A DNA stretch of 64,000 nucleotides from Chitinophaga pinensis (GTDB taxonomy: Bacteria > Bacteroidota > Bacteroidia > Flavobacteriales_D > Crocinitomicaceae). Positions 40,974 through 49,670 of this stretch are shown here, piece after piece. The notes under the pieces were generated by a model, which saw only the letters and a list, made by a program, of their open reading frames with translations, ran no database searches and was not told the origin of the DNA. The stretch covers positions 1-64,000 of the forward strand of contig CAMAZP010000008.1 of the NCBI GenBank assembly GCA_945863605.1, given 5' to 3'. The position numbers and the translations under genes are program-made. The first letter of the stretch is position 1. Each line of letters opens with the position of its first letter.

Positions 40974-41852
40974 TTAATTTCGGGTATCAATTCCCCACAA
41001 CATTTTATTTCTAATTGTATCTAAAAAATTATTGTCTTCAAATTTAATAACATTAACCATAAATTCTGCTTTTCGAATCACAACTTGTTCTCCTTGACGA
41101 ATACTTTTTGAGTTGCCATCCAAACTTAACAAATAAGTACGATCACGTCCTTCTACTTCTAAAGATATTGGGAAATGATCTGGAACAACCATTGGTCGAA
41201 CGTTCAAATTATGCGGAGCAATTGGATTTAAAATGTGTACTTGACAACCTGGCGTGATTATTGGCCCCCCACAACTCAGACTATAAGCTGTTGAACCTGT
41301 TGGTGTTGCAACAATTAAACCATCTGCCCAGTAAGTATTCAAATATTTATTATCCAAAGAGGCATGAACCGTAATCATTGAAGAAGTGTCTTTTTTATGC
41401 AAGGTCAGCTCATTCAATGCAAAGTTATCTGCTCCAAATAAATCTTCTTCTGTATGCACTCGCAATAAGGAACGCATCTGAAATTCGTATTCTTTATTTT
41501 TTACTTGTGCCAAGGTTTCATACATTGCATCTTTAGAAATATTTGCCAAGAAACCTAATCTTCCTGTGTTGATTCCCATGATAGGAACTCCAGAATTCCG
41601 AATGTAACTTACTGTTTTCAAAAAAGTTCCGTCTCCACCCATACTGATTACTAAATCTAAACCAGAATGAAAATCTTTATGGTCTCTAAAAACTTCATAG
41701 TTTTCTGAAATCCCCGCTTTTTGAATTAATTGATGATTCAATTCTTCTTCAATCACAGGTTTCCATCCAAATTCTTCTAAAATTTCGAGTAACTTGATGA
41801 AATATTCAGCTATTTGTTTGTTGACTTTTCTTCCGTAAATGGCTACTCGCAT
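40974..41852 (-). CDS. nadK: NAD kinase
   Basis: A 292-residue enzyme that phosphorylates NAD to NADP with ATP or polyphosphate. The GGDG motif is in ISMGGDGTFLKTVSYIRNSG, followed by MGINTGRLGFLA, NELTLHKKD and ATPTGSTAYSLSCGGPI, all hallmarks of NAD kinases. The start is taken at the ATG at 41852, two bases after the stop of the CBS gene; a TTG six bases earlier overlaps that stop. The FKBP pseudogene begins 14 bases after its stop. Cytosolic and normally essential. Confidence 0.97.
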   Translation of the reverse strand: MRVAIYGRKVNKQIAEYFIKLLEILEEFGWKPVIEEELNHQLIQKAGISENYEVFRDHKDFHSGLDLVISMGGDGTFLKTVSYIRNSGVPIMGINTGRLGFLANISKDAMYETLAQVKNKEYEFQMRSLLRVHTEEDLFGADNFALNELTLHKKDTSSMITVHASLDNKYLNTYWADGLIVATPTGSTAYSLSCGGPIITPGCQVHILNPIAPHNLNVRPMVVPDHFPISLEVEGRDRTYLLSLDGNSKSIRQGEQVVIRKAEFMVNVIKFEDNNFLDTIRNKMLWGIDTRN

Positions 41853-41854
41853 AC

Positions 41855-42517
41855 TCAAAACTTCATAAAATTCATTAAGGCATCATAGCGCCAATTTAAA
41901 TCTTCATCGCCCATTCCATATTGAAATGAAGCTTTAACAAGGTAGTCGTAACGTTCGAAAGTACGAATGATACTAGTTAAATCTAATTGATTGATTTTCA
42001 ACGTCACATCTAGTTTCGTAGAATCTGGGTTAGAAAGTATGTACGAACTTAAAATACGCGCATTGTTACTTTCCACGATTTGTGCAATTTGCGCCATTGA
42101 ATAATCAACGGTATTTATTTCCAAAATTAAAATTCCACCTGTTTCCTTAATACTTCCAGTGTTGGCTAATTCGGTCATTAGCTTGTAAATACTTGTACAA
42201 CCTACATAATGTTCTTGTTCGTCTAAAATTGGAATTACACTCAACTTAAACTCTGACATTTTGGCTAGCACTTCATATATGTGTGCTGAAGATTTAACGT
42301 GAGGTCGAGGTAAATGTTGAAACAAACCATCCAATGTTTTATCCAAATCTAAATGATCGAGAATATTAGACTCTGAAACAATGCCCACAAAATTCCCGTT
42401 TTTAAGGACAGGTAAGTGTGAAACCTTGAATTCATCCATCCAATTTATGGCCTTTTCGCCTGTATCTGTGTGTACTAGAGGAGGTATTTCCTCAGTAATT
42501 AAATCATTTGCTATCAT
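41855..42517 (-). CDS. CBS domain-containing protein
   Basis: A 220-residue protein with two CBS motifs in the N-terminal part (residues 1-120): MDEFKVSHLPVLKNGNFVGI followed by SNILDHL, and MSEFKLSVIPILDEQEHYVG followed by IYKLMTEL. Such tandem CBS pairs bind adenosyl ligands and sense energy or cofactor state. The C-terminal 90 residues (GGILILEINTVDYSMAQIAQ, SYILSNPDSTKLDVTLKINQ) read like an ACT-type regulatory domain. It directly precedes nadK and is probably co-transcribed; a regulatory link to NAD kinase is a guess from position. Start at the ATG at 42517. Confidence 0.85.
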   Translation of the reverse strand: MIANDLITEEIPPLVHTDTGEKAINWMDEFKVSHLPVLKNGNFVGIVSESNILDHLDLDKTLDGLFQHLPRPHVKSSAHIYEVLAKMSEFKLSVIPILDEQEHYVGCTSIYKLMTELANTGSIKETGGILILEINTVDYSMAQIAQIVESNNARILSSYILSNPDSTKLDVTLKINQLDLTSIIRTFERYDYLVKASFQYGMGDEDLNWRYDALMNFMKF

Positions 42518-42554
42518 AAGAAGTGCCAAAGTAGTAAAATCCTTTCAGAGTTTG

Positions 42555-42562
42555 TAATTTTG
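42555..42562 (+). promoter_or_regulatory. -7 promoter element of pdxJ
   Basis: TAATTTTG followed by C fits TAnnTTTGC and lies 19 bases before the ATG at 42582. It excludes the TTG at 42564 that opens the frame. Confidence 0.6.
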
Positions 42563-42581
42563 CTTGTCAAATTTTATACCA

Positions 42582-43298
42582 ATGTCGAAACTTAGTGTCA
42601 ATATCAATAAAATAGCAACCATCCGAAATGCACGTGGTGGAACAATGCCAAATGTGGTTCAATTCGCCATTGATTGCGAGCGTTTCGGTGCAGATGGAAT
42701 TACGATTCACCCTCGACCTGATGAACGACACATTACCACAAAAGACACTTATGAATTAAAGGAAGTAGTGACGACAGAGTTCAATATCGAAGGTTATCCC
42801 GACGCGCGATTTATGCAATTAATAAAAGATTTGCGACCAACACAAGCGACTTTAGTTCCAGATCCACCGGGAGTTTTGACATCCAACGCTGGCTGGGATA
42901 CGATTCAATATTTTGATTTTCTGCAAGAAATTTGTCAAACGATAAAAGATTTAGGAGTTCGCACTTCGATTTTTATTGAACCAAAAAATGAGTTGATTGA
43001 AAATGCTGCAAAACTTGGTGTTGAGCGAATTGAATTGTACACAGGACCATACGCAGAGCAGTATGCTTTCAATAGAGAAGAGGCAATTGTAGCTTATGTT
43101 GAAGCAACAAAATTCGCTGTTGCTGTTGGCTTAGGAATCAATGCTGGACATGATTTAAGTTTAGAAAATCTTCGTTATTTCAAACAATCTTTAGTTCAAT
43201 TAGATGAGGTTTCTATTGGGCATGCTTTAATTTCAGATGCTTTGTATTTGGGTATTGAAAATACGATTCAGCGTTATAAGTTGATGCTTGCTGATTAA
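42582..43298 (+). CDS. pdxJ: Pyridoxine 5'-phosphate synthase
   Basis: A 238-residue TIM-barrel enzyme that joins 1-deoxy-D-xylulose 5-phosphate and 3-amino-2-oxopropyl phosphate into pyridoxine 5'-phosphate, the ring-forming step of DXP-dependent vitamin B6 synthesis. LSVNINKIATIRNARGG, ADGITIHPRPDERHI, GYPDARFMQLI, LVPDPPGVLTSNAGW and GINAGHDLSLENLRYF are family signatures. Divergent from the CBS-nadK pair with 64 bases between starts, an arrangement often kept in Bacteroidota from memory. Cytosolic. Confidence 0.97.
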   Translation: MSKLSVNINKIATIRNARGGTMPNVVQFAIDCERFGADGITIHPRPDERHITTKDTYELKEVVTTEFNIEGYPDARFMQLIKDLRPTQATLVPDPPGVLTSNAGWDTIQYFDFLQEICQTIKDLGVRTSIFIEPKNELIENAAKLGVERIELYTGPYAEQYAFNREEAIVAYVEATKFAVAVGLGINAGHDLSLENLRYFKQSLVQLDEVSIGHALISDALYLGIENTIQRYKLMLAD

Positions 43299-43335
43299 TT
43301 TATTATATTTAATTGTTTTGATTGATTTAACCATA

Positions 43336-44445
43336 TCAATTTTTATCAATGATGACCGACCTCTTCGGATAAGGAATCATAATTTTATGTTCTCTGAATA
43401 AGCGATCAATTTCGAAGCGAATTTCAGATTTGTAAATACTTATATCCCAACTCTGATCAGCCCAAAAAACAAGTTGAATTTCTAATCCTGAATCACCGAA
43501 ATTATTTAATATAACAGACACTGGATGAGTACTTTTAACTTTGGGATGAGCTAATGCAGCTTGTTTTAATAAACGTTGAACAAGTTCCATATCACTCCCA
43601 TAATCAACAGAAATATCAATTTTAAAACGTGACAATTCTGAACCATGACTCCAATTTGCGATTTGTTCTTGTGTCAATTTTGTATTAGGAATAATCAACA
43701 TATTGCCATCTCTAGTTTGAATTTCTGTAGTTCTGACGTTTATTTTTACAATTTTTGCAATTATTCCTTCTTTATCTCCATTATTTCCAATTGAACTAAT
43801 TTCTACAATATCTCCAATTCGAATGTTACCTTCAAAAAGTAAAACAATACCTCCAAACATATCTTTAAATACATCTTGTAAACCCAGTCCAACTCCCACT
43901 AACAAAGCCGCAGAACCAGTTAAAAGCAATGTTAGATCGATGTTTAATATTTGAAAACATAATAAAATCGAAAAAACATAAATTACATATCTTGTTACTT
44001 GCATGTACACGTATTCTGTTGCTAAATCATGACTTTCACTATTTCTAAATTTACGACCTAAATACAAGCGAACTAGATTTACTAAAATTCGTGCGCCATA
44101 AAACACAGAAACGATTACTAAAATGTCGTAGAAATCTAGTTGAAAGGATTTTAAATCAATTAATTTAAAGTCAAGAAAGTCACCAAAGGTTATGTCTTTA
44201 TTATTGAATTTAAAACTCAAAACTCCTACATAAATAGCCAATAAATAGACACTTTGACTGATTAATTTCAACCAAGTTAAGCGACGACCTTGGATATTGA
44301 TGTTTGCAGATTTAGCGTATTTTTTTAATAATTTATGAACTACTCGACGGAGAATTGCAGCAATTAAGAATATGATTGCCAAGAAAATAAGATTCCAAAA
44401 GCAAATGTTAAATGGTCCGATTTTGAATAAAGTTGCGCTAAACAT
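43336..44445 (-). CDS. MscS family mechanosensitive channel
   Basis: A 369-residue membrane protein with about five helices, the last being the MscS pore helix region LLTGSAALLVGVGLGLQDVF. The following DMFGGIVLLFEGNIRIGDIV and PNTKLTQEQIANWS are the beta domain signature of the small-conductance channel family, which opens on membrane stretch to release solutes. No N-terminal extracellular domain is present. It follows dnaG by two bases and is the last gene of the operon starting with the polyprenyl synthase. Confidence 0.9.
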   Translation of the reverse strand: MFSATLFKIGPFNICFWNLIFLAIIFLIAAILRRVVHKLLKKYAKSANINIQGRRLTWLKLISQSVYLLAIYVGVLSFKFNNKDITFGDFLDFKLIDLKSFQLDFYDILVIVSVFYGARILVNLVRLYLGRKFRNSESHDLATEYVYMQVTRYVIYVFSILLCFQILNIDLTLLLTGSAALLVGVGLGLQDVFKDMFGGIVLLFEGNIRIGDIVEISSIGNNGDKEGIIAKIVKINVRTTEIQTRDGNMLIIPNTKLTQEQIANWSHGSELSRFKIDISVDYGSDMELVQRLLKQAALAHPKVKSTHPVSVILNNFGDSGLEIQLVFWADQSWDISIYKSEIRFEIDRLFREHKIMIPYPKRSVIIDKN

Positions 44446-44447
44446 AA

Positions 44448-46418
44448 TTATCTTAAAATTATTCGACCTAGTTTTTCGGAAAAGACTTTCTTCACTCGTT
44501 CATAAGCCATTTGCTCGGAAAGCAATAGTAATAAATCGTTGTCCTCAAAGGTTTCACTTGACAGTTTTCGTTTTATTTTTTTTATGTGTAAATCTACTTT
44601 ATTGTACTTAAAATTGTAAATTGAAAAAATGACCGTTGAATACAAATCATCGCTTTCTAATCGTGTGAAAATATTTTTTTTGACGACCCAATTATGACTT
44701 AATTCTTGCTCGTTAGATTCGATATCGCTTACAAAACTTACAATTTCTTGATCCTCATGTCTCAAAAAGAACGAAGAGGTGTAAAGTGTATTTTCACTCA
44801 AACCCTCCACAAATTGACTGTAAATTTTTGAAAACATAGGAAAATCGAAAGTCAATTCGTCTTTATTTAATTCTTCGTGTATAAGCTCAATGACGCTCGT
44901 TTTGTTTTTTTCAGTGTCAACTGCATTTGGAATATGAACTTCGTTAATTCCATATTTCATTAACAAGCGAATCAGTTCTTTTTCAAACAAGAAATTGCTT
45001 TCGTTCTCATTTTGTACTAATTCAGGTGCTTGATTTGTATCAAAAAAACCGTTGTTTTGAGGTAAAGGAGCTTCTTTTAATTCCGGTTCTTGAATTTGTT
45101 TTGCAATCGTGTTTTTTCGCAAACGCATCAACTCATTACTAATGATTGTTTCACTAATATCGAATTGTTTTGCAATTTCTTGCACATATACCGAACGCGT
45201 TATTTGGTCAGGAATCAACGAAACAGAATGAACGATTTCTCGAATTAACTCCGATTTTTTAAGAGGATCAGACTCTCCTTCTTTCAGTAAAATCGATGCT
45301 TTAAAGGTTATGAAATCTTGTTTATGTGATTTTATAAAGGTTTCTAATTCGCTTGTGCTTGTCTTTTTTGCGAACGAATCAGGATCTTCTCCATCGGGAA
45401 AAAGCACAACTTTTACGTTCATACCTTCCTCCAAAATCAAATCAATTCCTCTAAAACTAGCTTTAATTCCTGCTGCATCGCCATCATATAAAATCGTTAA
45501 ATTTTGCGTGTAGCGTTTCACCAATTTAATTTGCTCCTTCGTTAATGAAGTGCCTGAAGAGGAAACCACATTTTGAATCCCTGATTGGTGCATGGAAATT
45601 ACATCTGTATAACCTTCACACAACAAACATTCGTCATATTTAACGATGTCGCCTTTGGCAAAAAACAAACCGTAAAGTATTTCACTTTTGTTGTAAATGA
45701 TACTTTCTGGTGAGTTGAAATATTTTGCAATTTTTTTATCTGTGAAAAGCGTTCGACCTCCAAAACCTAAAACTCTTCCTGAAATACTGTGAATTGGAAA
45801 CATTACTCTTCCGCGGAAAAAGTCGAAGTTGCGATCGTCTTTAGTTTTTACTAAACCAACGTTTTGTAAATACTCTAATTTGTATCCTTTTGCAATTGCA
45901 GCTTTCGTAAAATCGTCACTAACATTAATGCTATAACCTAATTGAAAACGTTCGATGATTTCTTTTCGGAAACCTCTTTCTTCAAAATAAGTGATTCCAA
46001 TTGCTTTGCCCTCTTCACTTTCGTGCAGATTTTGCATAAAATGATTTTTCGCAAATTCATTAATGATATACAATGAATCTCGTTCAGATTTTACAGCTAA
46101 TTCAGCTGCAGTTGGTGCAGTTTCTTCAGGGATTTGAACGTTGTATTTGTCAGCAAGCCAGCGCAAGGCCTCAGGGTAAGAAAAATGTTCTTTTTCCATC
46201 AAAAAAGTCACAACTGAACCTCCTTTCCCTGTTGAGAAACACTTGAAAATTTGCTTTGCAGGGGAAACAACAAACGAAGGTGTTTTCTCATCCGTAAAAG
46301 GACTTAATCCTTTGAGATTCGAACCAGCGCGCTTAAGACTTACAAATTCCCCAATAACCTCCTCAATACGAGCAGTTTGTATAATCTCATCAATCGTATG
46401 ACTTGGAATTTTACTCAT
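44448..46418 (-). CDS. dnaG: DNA primase (zinc-site degenerate)
   Basis: A 656-residue primase that makes RNA primers at the replication fork. The N-terminal CHC2-type zinc-binding domain is recognisable (GLSPFTDEKTPSFVVSP, FKCFSTGKGGSVV), but three of the four usual zinc ligands are replaced: Ser 39, Thr 42 and Thr 63; only Cys 60 remains. The Toprim core is intact: CLLCEGYTDVISMHQSG and LYDGDAAGIKASFRG, with the acidic metal-binding residues, then DGEDPDSFA. The C-terminal 250 residues form the helicase-interaction region. The gene lies between the MORN-like lipoprotein (four-base overlap) and mscS. Confidence 0.95.
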   Translation of the reverse strand: MSKIPSHTIDEIIQTARIEEVIGEFVSLKRAGSNLKGLSPFTDEKTPSFVVSPAKQIFKCFSTGKGGSVVTFLMEKEHFSYPEALRWLADKYNVQIPEETAPTAAELAVKSERDSLYIINEFAKNHFMQNLHESEEGKAIGITYFEERGFRKEIIERFQLGYSINVSDDFTKAAIAKGYKLEYLQNVGLVKTKDDRNFDFFRGRVMFPIHSISGRVLGFGGRTLFTDKKIAKYFNSPESIIYNKSEILYGLFFAKGDIVKYDECLLCEGYTDVISMHQSGIQNVVSSSGTSLTKEQIKLVKRYTQNLTILYDGDAAGIKASFRGIDLILEEGMNVKVVLFPDGEDPDSFAKKTSTSELETFIKSHKQDFITFKASILLKEGESDPLKKSELIREIVHSVSLIPDQITRSVYVQEIAKQFDISETIISNELMRLRKNTIAKQIQEPELKEAPLPQNNGFFDTNQAPELVQNENESNFLFEKELIRLLMKYGINEVHIPNAVDTEKNKTSVIELIHEELNKDELTFDFPMFSKIYSQFVEGLSENTLYTSSFFLRHEDQEIVSFVSDIESNEQELSHNWVVKKNIFTRLESDDLYSTVIFSIYNFKYNKVDLHIKKIKRKLSSETFEDNDLLLLLSEQMAYERVKKVFSEKLGRIILR

Positions 46419-46825
46419 TCTTCAGGATAGCCAAAGTCTTTTTTGGTTACTAATTTACCTTTTTCATTGTATGTTTTCCATACACCAACCGTTTTATCAT
46501 TCTTGTATTCTCCTGTGTAATGAATTGCACCGTTTGGATATTTCACAATTGTAAAACCTTCTCGTTTGCCATTTTCATATAATGTCATAGAAAGTTCATT
46601 TCCAGTTTCAGAATAAAATGTCCATTTGCCATTTCTGTCGCCTTTTTTTGTCAACATTCCTTGAAACTTGATTTGTTTTTTACCAGGATACCATTCAGTA
46701 AAACGTCCATTTTTAATTTCAGTAAGTTTTTCAGTTTTTGGTTTTTGAGTTGTTTCTTTCTCGTTTTTATCTGTACAAGCAACAGCAATGAAAAGTAATA
46801 AAAAGGTATAAAGTGCAAGTTTCAT
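46415..46825 (-). CDS. MORN-like lipoprotein
   Basis: A 136-residue lipoprotein: MKLALYTFLLLFIAVAC ends in a lipobox VAC-like Cys. The mature part has MORN-type repeats such as KNGRFTEWYPGKKQIKFQGM, RNGKWTFYSETGNELS, REGFTIVKYPNGAIHYTGEY and VGVWKTYNEKGKLVTKKDFG. Such repeats bind lipids or proteins and are common in Bacteroidota envelopes; no partner can be named. It lies between the polyprenyl synthase (two bases) and dnaG (four-base overlap), so it is surely in their transcript. Confidence 0.75.
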   Translation of the reverse strand: MKLALYTFLLLFIAVACTDKNEKETTQKPKTEKLTEIKNGRFTEWYPGKKQIKFQGMLTKKGDRNGKWTFYSETGNELSMTLYENGKREGFTIVKYPNGAIHYTGEYKNDKTVGVWKTYNEKGKLVTKKDFGYPEE

Positions 46826-46827
46826 AT

Positions 46828-47799
46828 TTATTTATCTCTATTTATAGTGTAATGAACTAATCCAATTAAAGAACGTTTTGCAACACTTTCAGGGAGTGGC
46901 TGAAGGATTGTCAATGCTTCGTTTGCAAGTTCAGTCATTCGTTGATATGCATATTCAATTCCACCATTATTGATTACTAATTGAATCGCTTTTTGGATAT
47001 ATTTTGATTCTTCGTTATGGTTTTTTACAATGTCCACCAACTCCGAACGCGCTTCTTTTGAGCCATGATTGATGGTGTAAATGATCGGCAAGGTCATTTT
47101 CTGTTCTCGGATGTCATTTCCTGTAGGTTTTCCAATATTCCCGGGGCTTCCGAAGTCGAAAATATCGTCTTTAATTTGGAAGGCTAAACCAACTAATTCT
47201 CCAAATTTACGCATAGTTTCTCGTTGCTCTATTGCGCCAACGCTAATTGCTCCTGCTTCACAGCAAGTTGCGATTAATGATGCTGTTTTTTTTCGAATTA
47301 CCTCAAAATAGATTTCTTCTGTGATATCTAAATGGCGTGCTTTTTCAATTTGCAATAACTCTCCTTCGCTCATCTCTCGGACAGCTCTAGCTACAACTCC
47401 CAATAAATCAGTATTATTTTTTTCTATTGATAGCAAAAGAATTCGAGAAAGCATATAATCTCCAACTAAAACAGCTATTTTATTTTTCCAAAGAGCATTA
47501 ACTGAAAAAAAACCACGACGTTCATTTGCATCATCAACCACATCATCATGAACTAGTGTTGCAGTATGTAATAATTCCACTAATGATGCTGCATCAAAAG
47601 TAGTTTCATTTATGTCACCAAGCATTTTAGCAGTTAAAAACACAAACATCGGACGCATTTGTTTGCCTTTTCTTTTTACGATATAATGTGTAACTTTATC
47701 TAGGAGTGGTACATCAGAATGCATGGTGTTTTTGAAATGTTTCTCAAATTGAGTGAGTTCAATTTCAATTGGTGCCATAATTTCCTTAACTGTTTGCAT
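46828..47799 (-). CDS. Polyprenyl diphosphate synthase
   Basis: A 323-residue trans-isoprenyl diphosphate synthase. Both Asp-rich motifs are clear: LVHDDVVDDANERRG (first, with the Arg pair) and QIKDDIFDFG (second). It extends isopentenyl diphosphate onto an allylic starter to give a long-chain product such as the menaquinone side chain; the chain length cannot be read by eye. The start is the ATG at 47799; a TATATTTGC promoter sits directly before it, so the message is leaderless. First gene of the operon with the MORN-like lipoprotein, dnaG and mscS. Confidence 0.92.
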   Translation of the reverse strand: MQTVKEIMAPIEIELTQFEKHFKNTMHSDVPLLDKVTHYIVKRKGKQMRPMFVFLTAKMLGDINETTFDAASLVELLHTATLVHDDVVDDANERRGFFSVNALWKNKIAVLVGDYMLSRILLLSIEKNNTDLLGVVARAVREMSEGELLQIEKARHLDITEEIYFEVIRKKTASLIATCCEAGAISVGAIEQRETMRKFGELVGLAFQIKDDIFDFGSPGNIGKPTGNDIREQKMTLPIIYTINHGSKEARSELVDIVKNHNEESKYIQKAIQLVINNGGIEYAYQRMTELANEALTILQPLPESVAKRSLIGLVHYTINRDK

Positions 47800-47802
47800 A
47801 TG

Positions 47803-47810
47803 CAAATATA
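47803..47810 (-). promoter_or_regulatory. -7 promoter element of the polyprenyl synthase-dnaG operon
   Basis: TATATTTG on the minus strand ends three bases before the ATG at 47799. The block is nearly identical to that of the radical SAM gene at 5288-5295. Confidence 0.6.
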
Positions 47811-47974
47811 GGTATTAGACAGGCAAAACACTTAATTAAAAACAAAAGGAAGAAAACATAATTTAAAAATATGTTACTTACAATTATTAATTTCTAGGGT
47901 TTAGGTGAATATTGTCTTAAAATGAAATGCTACTAACTTAAATTAAGCACAGAAATATCAAATAACTTGAAATA

Positions 47975-48006
47975 AAAATGGCTACATCAAATGATGTAGC
48001 CATTTT
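47975..48006 (-). terminator. Rho-independent terminator after the T9SS hydrolase gene
   Basis: AAAATGGCTACATCA and its perfect complement form a 13-15-base stem with a very short loop; the minus strand continues into T. Confidence 0.85.
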
Positions 48007-48024
48007 ATTAGAACTAGTACAATG

Positions 48025-49620
48025 TTATTCTATAATTAATCTTTTAGTTATTCTATTTCCACCAACATTCAATTCTACTAGGTAAACCCCTGAACTGAAA
48101 TTTGATGTATTTATGTTTTCTGTAATTGAACTTGTTACAAAACCAAAGTTTTTAGTAATCAAAGTTTTACCAGAAAGATCAACTAATTTTAAAATAACTG
48201 AAGATTCAGTGTTCAGATTAAAACTAATTATAGCGTCAGAGCTAGTTGGATTTGGATAAATTTGAATAGAAGAAATTGCATTATCAATTTCATTGATAGT
48301 TGAGATACCATCAAGGTTCGTTCCCCTAACGATTCTTCTGCAAAAATAACCTAAAGTTGAATCAATGTAAGCCATTGATTTTGACATACTCATGTTAGGA
48401 TTTTGTTGAAGATTTGAGACATGTGCTTGAGTACCTTGAGCTGCAGGTAAACCTAAAGATAAAGCTATATTAACCGTTGTTGTTGAATCCCAAAAATCCC
48501 ATGGAGAACCTTCAAAAGGATTACCTGTTAAAAATGGAAATACATTATCAACTGGTGCGCCAATTACAGTTCCTCCGATATCTGACAAACCTGCAACGTT
48601 TTGCGATGCTGCATTTGCTGCAAGCGTGTATGGATCATTACTAGCATTTACAACATCAAAAACTGTATTATTCCCTAATAAATTTGCTTTTTTCATTACA
48701 TCATAACTACCGCTAATATCTGTTGTAACTATACCTATAGATGCGATTGCAACATCACCAGTTGTGTAAGTTGCAACAGGATCAGTTGGACAATGAACAG
48801 CAATCATAGGAACATCACCAGCTTCTAGCCAGCTCAAATCTCCCATTCCACCACCCATACTACAAACCATGTGAATATCATTTGAATATCCTAAGTTTGT
48901 CTCTATATTAAATTGACCTCCAATACCGTCCCAATCACCAATGATTGTTGTGTCTACAAGAGGTAAAGCATTTGCGTCAAGAAATTTAGGTAATTGAATC
49001 TCAGCTAATTTATCAACTGTTGCATATCCCAATGCAATCCAACCACCTGAACCTTGTCCACACAAAATAATTTTAGATGTATCAATTCCCCATTGATTTC
49101 CATTCTCATAATCCTTTCTGAAGTAACGAACAGCACTTTTTGTATCTTGAATTGCTCTATAAACAGCTTTCATTAAGCTTGCTGCTCTGTCTGCTTGAGT
49201 AGGTGCTGCAGGATTCCAACCCAAACGGTATTCTAAATTTGCAACTGTATATCCTCTTTTTGCATAACTTTGACAGATTTGAGAAGTTGCAAAATCAAAT
49301 CTTGAACCAGTTGGATTACCATTATAAATAATTGGTAAAAAAGTACCTGTGTGCAACATAATGATTAATGGTCTTTCAATCAATGTATCATTAACTGGTT
49401 GATAAAAATCAAAAACCAATGCAGGAGCTTGTGGTATTGTACCTGTTTGTACGTATGGTAACCCTGCAGATTCAGCAATTACAGAGTTATTTACACTGTA
49501 TACAATACCAGTATCTACAGTAATACTAGAAAATACTTCATTGATAAACCTTTGATTTTGTCCAAAAACAGAGGAGTAAGAAAGAAGAGCAAGAATAAAA
49601 GGTAAAATTGTTTTTTTCAT
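48025..49620 (-). CDS. Alpha/beta-hydrolase-like protein with T9SS sorting domain
   Basis: A 531-residue exported protein (signal MKKTILPFILALLSYSSVFG). The alpha/beta-hydrolase fold of the carboxylesterase type is visible: RPLIIMLHTGTF (oxyanion loop), GYTVANLEYRLGWNP, and ILCGQGSGGWIALGYA at the nucleophile elbow. In that elbow the usual GxSxG reads G188-Q-G190-S-G192, so the nucleophile position is Gly with a Ser one residue later. CSMGGGMGDLSWL and AHVSNLQQNP lie where the acid and His would be sought. The last 75 residues (IQIYPNPTSSDAIISFNL to KRLIIE) are a T9SS type A sorting domain. It follows the TonB receptor gene by 50 bases and may work with it. Confidence 0.8.
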   Translation of the reverse strand: MKKTILPFILALLSYSSVFGQNQRFINEVFSSITVDTGIVYSVNNSVIAESAGLPYVQTGTIPQAPALVFDFYQPVNDTLIERPLIIMLHTGTFLPIIYNGNPTGSRFDFATSQICQSYAKRGYTVANLEYRLGWNPAAPTQADRAASLMKAVYRAIQDTKSAVRYFRKDYENGNQWGIDTSKIILCGQGSGGWIALGYATVDKLAEIQLPKFLDANALPLVDTTIIGDWDGIGGQFNIETNLGYSNDIHMVCSMGGGMGDLSWLEAGDVPMIAVHCPTDPVATYTTGDVAIASIGIVTTDISGSYDVMKKANLLGNNTVFDVVNASNDPYTLAANAASQNVAGLSDIGGTVIGAPVDNVFPFLTGNPFEGSPWDFWDSTTTVNIALSLGLPAAQGTQAHVSNLQQNPNMSMSKSMAYIDSTLGYFCRRIVRGTNLDGISTINEIDNAISSIQIYPNPTSSDAIISFNLNTESSVILKLVDLSGKTLITKNFGFVTSSITENINTSNFSSGVYLVELNVGGNRITKRLIIE

Positions 49621-49670
49621 ATTTTTTTTTTAAATGTTACTAAAATTAAGCATAATTTATTAAACAGCTA

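Noticed and set aside
47811-48024. The 214-base gap between the polyprenyl synthase and the T9SS hydrolase genes as a site for a small RNA or gene
   Set aside because: Apart from the terminator at 47975-48006 it holds only AT-rich sequence with short frames and no promoter box followed by structure.
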